From positions 186,001-250,000 of the forward strand of contig JACKKF010000002.1 of assembly GCA_020637555.1 (NCBI GenBank): 64,000 nucleotides of DNA, in the 5' to 3' direction. This document shows positions 63,842-64,000 of this stretch, piece by piece (the first letter of the stretch is position 1; each line of letters begins with the position of its first letter). The notes beneath the pieces were generated by a model. It had not been told where the DNA came from. It saw only the letters and a program-made list of their open reading frames with translations, and searched no databases. This DNA comes from Rhodobacter sp. Lineage in GTDB: Bacteria > Pseudomonadota > Alphaproteobacteria > Rhodobacterales > Rhodobacteraceae. The position numbers were made by a program, and so were the translations under genes.

Positions 63842-64000
63842 ATGACCACCACCTCAACCACGACCGCCGCACAAGGCTATGTCAGCGATCCCCGCAATGA
63901 CGACGTGCTCGTCTGGGTGAACGGCGATCTGGTGCCAAAGGCGCAGGCGATGGTCAGTGTCTTTGACGCGGGCTTCGGCTTTGGCGATGGCGTGTGGGAG
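63842..64000 (+). CDS. Class IV aminotransferase (D-amino acid/branched-chain type), N-terminal part
   Basis: The frame runs from the ATG to the window edge (53 codons). VWVNGDLVPKAQAMVSVFDAGFGFGDGVWE is the start of fold-type IV PLP enzymes (D-amino acid aminotransferase, branched-chain aminotransferase, aminodeoxychorismate lyase). The PLP lysine lies beyond the edge, so the specificity cannot be told. The first 15 residues are Thr-rich and may not be conserved. Confidence 0.8.
   Translation, partial: MTTTSTTTAAQGYVSDPRNDDVLVWVNGDLVPKAQAMVSVFDAGFGFGDGVWE

Overview
The window is high-GC alphaproteobacterial chromosome, most likely from a Rhodobacterales/Paracoccaceae bacterium. The support is the DUF1489 protein, the 'component of SufBCD complex' membrane protein, mfd and nrdJ of alphaproteobacterial type, a sox cluster ordered as in Paracoccus, and a dispersed intergenic element (core CGTATTTC-N-GACAAGATGAT next to a G/C hairpin) present in three clear copies. 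The organism is a chemolithotrophic or mixotrophic sulfur oxidiser: about half of the window is devoted to reduced sulfur.

Layout. 1-12.1 kb is core housekeeping: the end of urocanate hydratase, an alcohol dehydrogenase, LolE/LolD, an L,D-transpeptidase, nrdR-ribD, lon, tRNA-Val, a GST and parE. 12.1-14.6 kb is a low-GC accessory patch between parE and tRNA-Asn. It holds debris of an IS5-type transposase, the tail of an EcoRII-like restriction enzyme, and an intact two-gene DUF262 + HEPN module that looks like a defence or toxin system. 14.6-17 kb carries an MBL hydrolase and an EnvZ-like kinase. 17.1-30.6 kb is the sox region: soxVWXYZABCD on the minus strand, and divergently soxS, soxR and two YeeE/YedE-type sulfur transporters. 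30.5-45.3 kb is mostly core: an aromatic amino acid lyase, hemB, mfd, an NYN-LOTUS protein, class II ribonucleotide reductase, pirin and a TetR gene with tandem operators. 45.4-55.3 kb is a complete lip-sHdr locus: lipoate ligase, GATase-like protein, DsrE3-type carrier, shdrC1-B1-A-H-C2-B2, an unknown Cys-containing protein, lbpA, a DsrE2-type protein and tusA. 55.3-64 kb carries small stress-type genes, a PLP decarboxylase, an aldolase, and phoR-phoU-phoB without the usual pstSCAB between them.

How the genes work together. SoxXA loads thiosulfate on SoxYZ, SoxB removes sulfate, SoxCD (if functional) oxidises the sulfane sulfur in the periplasm, and SoxSVW keep SoxYZ reduced. The YeeE/YedE proteins could bring sulfane sulfur into the cytoplasm, where TusA and the DsrE proteins hand it to the sHdr complex, with LbpA as its lipoylated electron/sulfur carrier and the ligase plus GATase-like protein as its maturation factors. 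Carrying both SoxCD and sHdr is biochemically redundant. soxC is frameshifted here, so the real status of that frameshift decides which route operates.

Caution: lon, soxC, soxZ, soxY, soxX and shdrB1 contain single-base indels, mostly loss of one base from a short homopolymer, while their neighbours are intact. I read these as probable consensus errors in the assembly, not decay, but the sequence alone cannot prove it.
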